A stretch of DNA of 28,182 bases from JASSUD01 sp031963225. Lineage in GTDB: Bacteria > Pseudomonadota > Gammaproteobacteria > Burkholderiales > Burkholderiaceae. Every line of letters starts with the position of its first letter. The first letter of the stretch is position 1. The DNA is taken from positions 1-28,182 of the forward strand of contig JASSUD010000035.1 of NCBI GenBank assembly GCA_031963225.1. Direction: 5' to 3'. Shown piece by piece: positions 24,848 to 28,182 of this stretch. A model generated the notes under the pieces. That model did not search any database and had not been told where the DNA came from. It saw only the letters and a program-made list of their open reading frames with translations. The position numbers and the translations under genes were made by a program.

Positions 24848-25133
24848 TCTATCGGACTATGAAAATATTGAAAAAGCCAAGCATGAATTGGATAAGGAGC
24901 ACGAAGAAGCTTTAGCTAAATTCAAGAAGGGAAAGGAACTACCTCTTGATGAGCATATGCAAATATCTCTTGAACGCATAAAACAAAGTATCCAAGCTGC
25001 AAAAGAAGAAGGGGCTGAGGCAGGAGAATATGAAAAACTTATTTTATGTGCGGATGAGGCGAAGAATATTGAATGCGATATTTTGCACACACTCTTTAAG
25101 CATTTGTCGAAAGACATCATATTGAAAAAGTGA
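24834..25133 (+). CDS. Small charged coiled-coil hypothetical protein
   Basis: 99 residues from ATG 24834, which has AGGGG five bases upstream. It overlaps the end of the transposase remnant in another frame. The protein is rich in Lys and Glu and almost wholly helical (YENIEKAKHELDKEHEEALA, LERIKQSIQAAKEEGAEA), so a coiled coil is likely. No family recognised, no signal peptide or membrane segment. Base composition is AT-rich, like the F-box gene and unlike the flanking NACHT genes, and it runs opposite to them. It may be a passenger gene brought in with the transposon. Confidence 0.5.
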   Translation: MERFNLSDYENIEKAKHELDKEHEEALAKFKKGKELPLDEHMQISLERIKQSIQAAKEEGAEAGEYEKLILCADEAKNIECDILHTLFKHLSKDIILKK

Positions 25134-25318
25134 TGCTAGGGATGGCAAGCCGCTTTTAAACTGGAAAATCTGTAAGGCTTTTTATCAAGGTTTTGATGAA
25201 ACACGTCCGAAAAAATGCCCTCTGAAATTTTATGTCACTGAATCACACAATTAAGCAAATTTCTCGGATTACTTTAAGCCAATTTAAGAGCATGTCAAAC
25301 CAAAGTTTAATGTAAGAA

Positions 25319-25339
25319 GGCACAGAAAACTCCTGTGCC
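25319..25339 (-). terminator. Hairpin after gene E, possible terminator
   Basis: GGCACAG (25319-25325) and CTGTGCC (25333-25339) form a 7-bp stem. On the minus strand it is followed by TTCTTA, a poor T-tract. It lies about 30 bp after the stop of gene E. Confidence 0.4.
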
Positions 25340-25368
25340 CACTGATTAGTTCGCGCTTCTACCAGAAA

Positions 25369-28135
25369 TTACGCTTTCTCTAGTAGAGATGCAATACCAG
25401 CTTCCGCTTGAACAGCGCTAAAAGCCCGAATAATTACCGTACTTTGTTCGGGAGTGAGATCAATCGATTGCCCAATACCCGTCGCCGTATAAAAATGAAG
25501 TTGGTGCGCTTGTACATAAAGAGGCAAGATTTGTTCACGACTGCGCGGGAACAAAACATGGGTGTAGAGCGCTTCCACCTCATTTTGTTCCAAGTACGCA
25601 AGCAAATTCATATGGCGGCCTAAGACCTCAGCTGCCCTCGATCTGATCTCATCGTTTTCAACCTTCAACGCCGCGAGCAACGCCTTGGCGGCTTCTCTTG
25701 ACAGTATATTCTGCTGCCTTAAGGCAGAGGCTGCCCTCGACCTGACCTGCTCGCTGTCATCCTTCAACGCATCAAGCAACGCCATAATGGCTTCGCCTGG
25801 CAGCGTCTTCTGCCGGTCTAAGGCAGAGGCTACCCTCCACCTGACCTGCTCGCTTTCATCCTTCAACGCATGAAGCAACGCCGTGATGGCTTCGCCTGGC
25901 AGCGTCTTCTGCTGGCCTAAGGCATAGGCTGCACTCGACCTGACATCCTTGTTTTCATCCTTCAACGCATCAAGCAACGCCATAATGGCTTCGTCTGGCA
26001 GCGTATTCTCTTGGTCTAAGGCATAGGCTGCACTCAACCGGACATCCTTGTTTTCATCCTTCAACGCATCAAGCAACGCCGTGATGGCTTCGCCTGATAG
26101 CGTCTTCTGCTTGCTTAAGGCAGAGGCTGCACTCCACCGGACATCCTCGTTTTTATCCTTTAGCGCATCAAGCAACGCCATGATGGCTTTGCCTGGCAGC
26201 GTCTTCTGCTTGCCTAAGGCAGAGGCTGTTCTCCACCGGACATCCTCGTTTTCATCCTTCAACGCATCAAGCAACGCCGTAATGGCTTCGCCTGGCAGCG
26301 TGTTCTCCCGGCCTAAGGCATAGGCTGCTGTCGACCTAACCTGCTCGCTTTCATCCTTCAACGCATCAAGCAACGCCATAATGGCTTCGCCTGGCATCGT
26401 ATTCTGCTGGCCTAAGGCAGAGGCTGCACTCGACCGGACCTGCTCGCTTTCATCCTTCAGCGCATCAAGCAACGCCATAATGGCTTCGCCTGGCAGCGTC
26501 TTCTGCTGGTCTAAGGCAGAGGCTGCCTTAGACCGGACATACGCGTTTTCATCCTTTAGCGCATCAAGCAACGCCGTAATGGCTTCGCCTGATCGCGTCT
26601 TCTGCTTGCTTAAGGCAGAGGCTGCACTCGACCTGACCTGCTCGCTTTCATCCTTCAGCGCATCAAGCAACGCCGTGATGGCTTCGCCTGGCAGCGTATT
26701 CCGCTGGCCTAAGGCAGAGGCTGCACTCGACCGGACCTGCGCGCTTTCATCCTTCAACGCATCAAGCAACGCCGTGACGGCTTCGCCTGACAGCGTCTTC
26801 TGCTGGTCTAAGGCAGAAGCGGCTTTCCACCTGACATCCTTGTTTTTATCCTTCAACGCATCAAGCAACGCCGTGATGGCTTCGCCTGGCAGCGCCTTCT
26901 GCTTGTCTAAGGCAGAGGATGCACTCGACCGGATAGACGCATTTTCATCCTTCAACGCCGCACGCAATGCCGTGACGGCTTCGCCTGGCAGTGTCTTCTG
27001 CCGGCCTAAGGCCTCGACCGCCCTCAACCGGACAGACATTTTTTCATCTCCCAAAGCCTTGAGCAACGCGGTGATAGCTTCACCTGGCAGCGCATCCTGC
27101 TTGCCTAAGGCCTCAGCTGCCCTCAACCTAACAGACACGTTTTTTTCATCCTTCAATGCGGCGAGCAACGGTGTGACGGCTTCGTCTGACAGCATATTCT
27201 GCTGGCTTAAGGCAGAAGCGGCACTCAACCTGACCTGCGCGTTTTCATCCTTCAACGCCTCGAGCAACGCTGCGATGGCCTCGCCTGATAGCGTACGCTG
27301 CCAGCCTAAGGCAGAGGCTGCACTCGATTTGACCTGCGCGTTTTTTTCATCCTTCAACGCTTTAAGCAATACCGACATAGCGTGGGCTGATAACGCTGGG
27401 CGCCTTCCTAAAATGTTAAGAATCCCGCTCTTTTCACTCTCCGGTAGATATAATAGCCCTCTACACAATAGCGCTTCCGGGAAAGTGCCCTGACGACCTA
27501 ATTCGCTGAAGGAAAAATTTCCGCGCCGCTGTTTTAGCTCAAAGCGCACCCACTGCATCGCCTTCGTTTCTAACCTATCGACAGTGGGTGTCTCCAATTG
27601 AGCACGTGCCTCATTTAAACATCCCATCATAACCTGCTGATGGCGTATACCTATCAAATCCCGGGGCGATTCGCCCAATACTTTAAAGAAAGTCTCCAGC
27701 GCCTTTCCTTTAAGCAATCCTGCCACCATCCACCACACAATCTCATAGCGAGGATGGTATTTATTCGTCGCGATAAACCCTTGCAACTCAGCCACACTAG
27801 GCACGGCCTCTAATGTGCGTGTGACAGGTGGTGCCTCAGTCAATCTGCCGAGTGCCTGGGCATATTTCTGCATATGCTGAACCAGGAATTTCGCCGCAAA
27901 GAATTCCTGAAACGTTAAATGTAAAAAATGATAGAGACGTTTCTTTTCAGATTTCTCACTATCCGCCGTATGTAAATACGAGGTCTTTTTCAGATCAATC
28001 ACCAAATCATCCGGCAAACTTAGCCCTAGACTATTCTGGTCCTCTAATTCTGATTGATACTTATCCAATTCGTCTAAACTGAATTCGATTTTGCCGGTCT
28101 CTAATCCTTTAAAGGCCAGATAGCCTAAGGTTGCG
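25369..28135 (-). CDS. Gene E: C-terminal part of a NACHT and HEAT-repeat protein (5' partial, intron-interrupted)
   Basis: The visible coding part starts within the NACHT-associated helical region (LGYLAFKGLETGKIEFS), which aligns with LGYLAFKGLEEGLMEFS of gene A. It continues with LHLTFQEFFAAKFLVQH and RYEIVWWMVAGLL, then 18 HEAT-like repeats and the C-terminal cap (LFPRSREQILPLYVQ, FYTATGIGQSIDL), ending at 25369. The TIR and Walker motifs must lie beyond the window. The frame stays open into 28182, but the last 47 bases look like a group II intron end, not like NACHT sequence, so the exon boundary is placed near 28135. A TTG at 28068 is inside the conserved domain and is not a plausible start. 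By analogy the full protein should resemble gene C. Confidence 0.82.
25606..27393 (-). repeat. Eighteen HEAT-like repeats of gene E
   Basis: Sixteen units of 33 residues and two of 34 (units 1 and 3, with an extra Asn/Lys in DEKN), typified by LPGEAITALLDALKDE, a variable stretch, VRSSAASALGQQKT. DNA identity between units is very high between about 25740 and 26900, suggesting recent expansion. Confidence 0.92.
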
Positions 28136-28182
28136 GTAGGGACGGCGGTTACCCGTCGCCCCCCGCACAGATCCGTACTTGC
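28136..28182 (-). mobile_element. 3' end of a group II intron (partial)
   Basis: Read on the minus strand, the window edge gives GCAAGTACGGATCT, the 3' half of a bacterial group II intron domain V. It is followed by GTGCGGGGGGCGACGGG and GTAACCGCCGTCCCTAC, a domain VI-like hairpin (GACGG/CCGTC) and a 3' end in AC. It joins directly to gene E sequence that aligns with paralogues from LGYLAF onward. Domain V 5' half and the intron-encoded protein lie outside the window. Assignment is from remembered domain V/VI consensus. Confidence 0.6.

Noticed and set aside
26381..27493. Long plus-strand ORF (370 codons) opposite the gene E repeats, and similar ones at 7871-9310 and 18928-20379
   Set aside because: They are antisense shadows. 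A repeat unit without a stop in one antisense frame stays open through the whole array, and the proteins are low-complexity Ser/Ala repeats.

Overview
The window reads as an accessory, effector-rich part of a bacterial genome, probably a host-associated proteobacterium. The evidence is a bacterial tRNA-Arg(ACG), a VapBC module, decayed IS3/IS407-type and IS1182-type transposases, the apparent 3' end of a group II intron, and large genes built from eukaryote-like modules (LRR, F-box, ankyrin, WD40, NACHT, HEAT). From memory of similar proteins, a Burkholderiales endosymbiont of fungi (Mycoavidus/Glomeribacter type) is my best guess. It rests on protein style and the tRNA only and is unverified.

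Layout. The left part (1-7240) is mostly plus strand. It holds the 3' end of a cysteine-type LRR gene with perfect 75-bp repeats, an AT-rich F-box/ankyrin gene, a minus-strand vapBC pair, a spacer with two perfect DnaA boxes, and a pentapeptide/WD40 gene with 14 regular blades. A tRNA-Arg with a strong terminator (7239-7357) marks the boundary. The right part (7570-28182) is a tandem minus-strand array of four paralogous STAND proteins, called here A, B, C and E. Each complete member starts with a TPR-like helical region, then a TIR/SEFIR-like domain (VYAHDN/VYAHNN motif), then a NACHT NTPase with an HLTFQEFFAAK motif. A, C and E end in 17, 24 and 18 HEAT-like repeats of 33 residues plus a conserved C-terminal cap. 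B has lost the repeat array. E is cut by the window edge and its reading frame appears to be interrupted by a group II intron. Between the paralogues lie transposase relics, two small unrecognised genes and hairpins.

How it may work together. The array resembles NLR-like surveillance proteins: a TIR-type effector, a NACHT switch and a repeat sensor. Within each protein the repeats are near-copies of one another but differ between paralogues, and they vary at a few fixed positions. The LRR and WD40 genes show the same pattern. This suggests ongoing repeat amplification that diversifies recognition surfaces, as described for high-internal-conservation repeats of fungal NWD/HET proteins. Whether the targets are phage, competitors or host proteins cannot be told from sequence.
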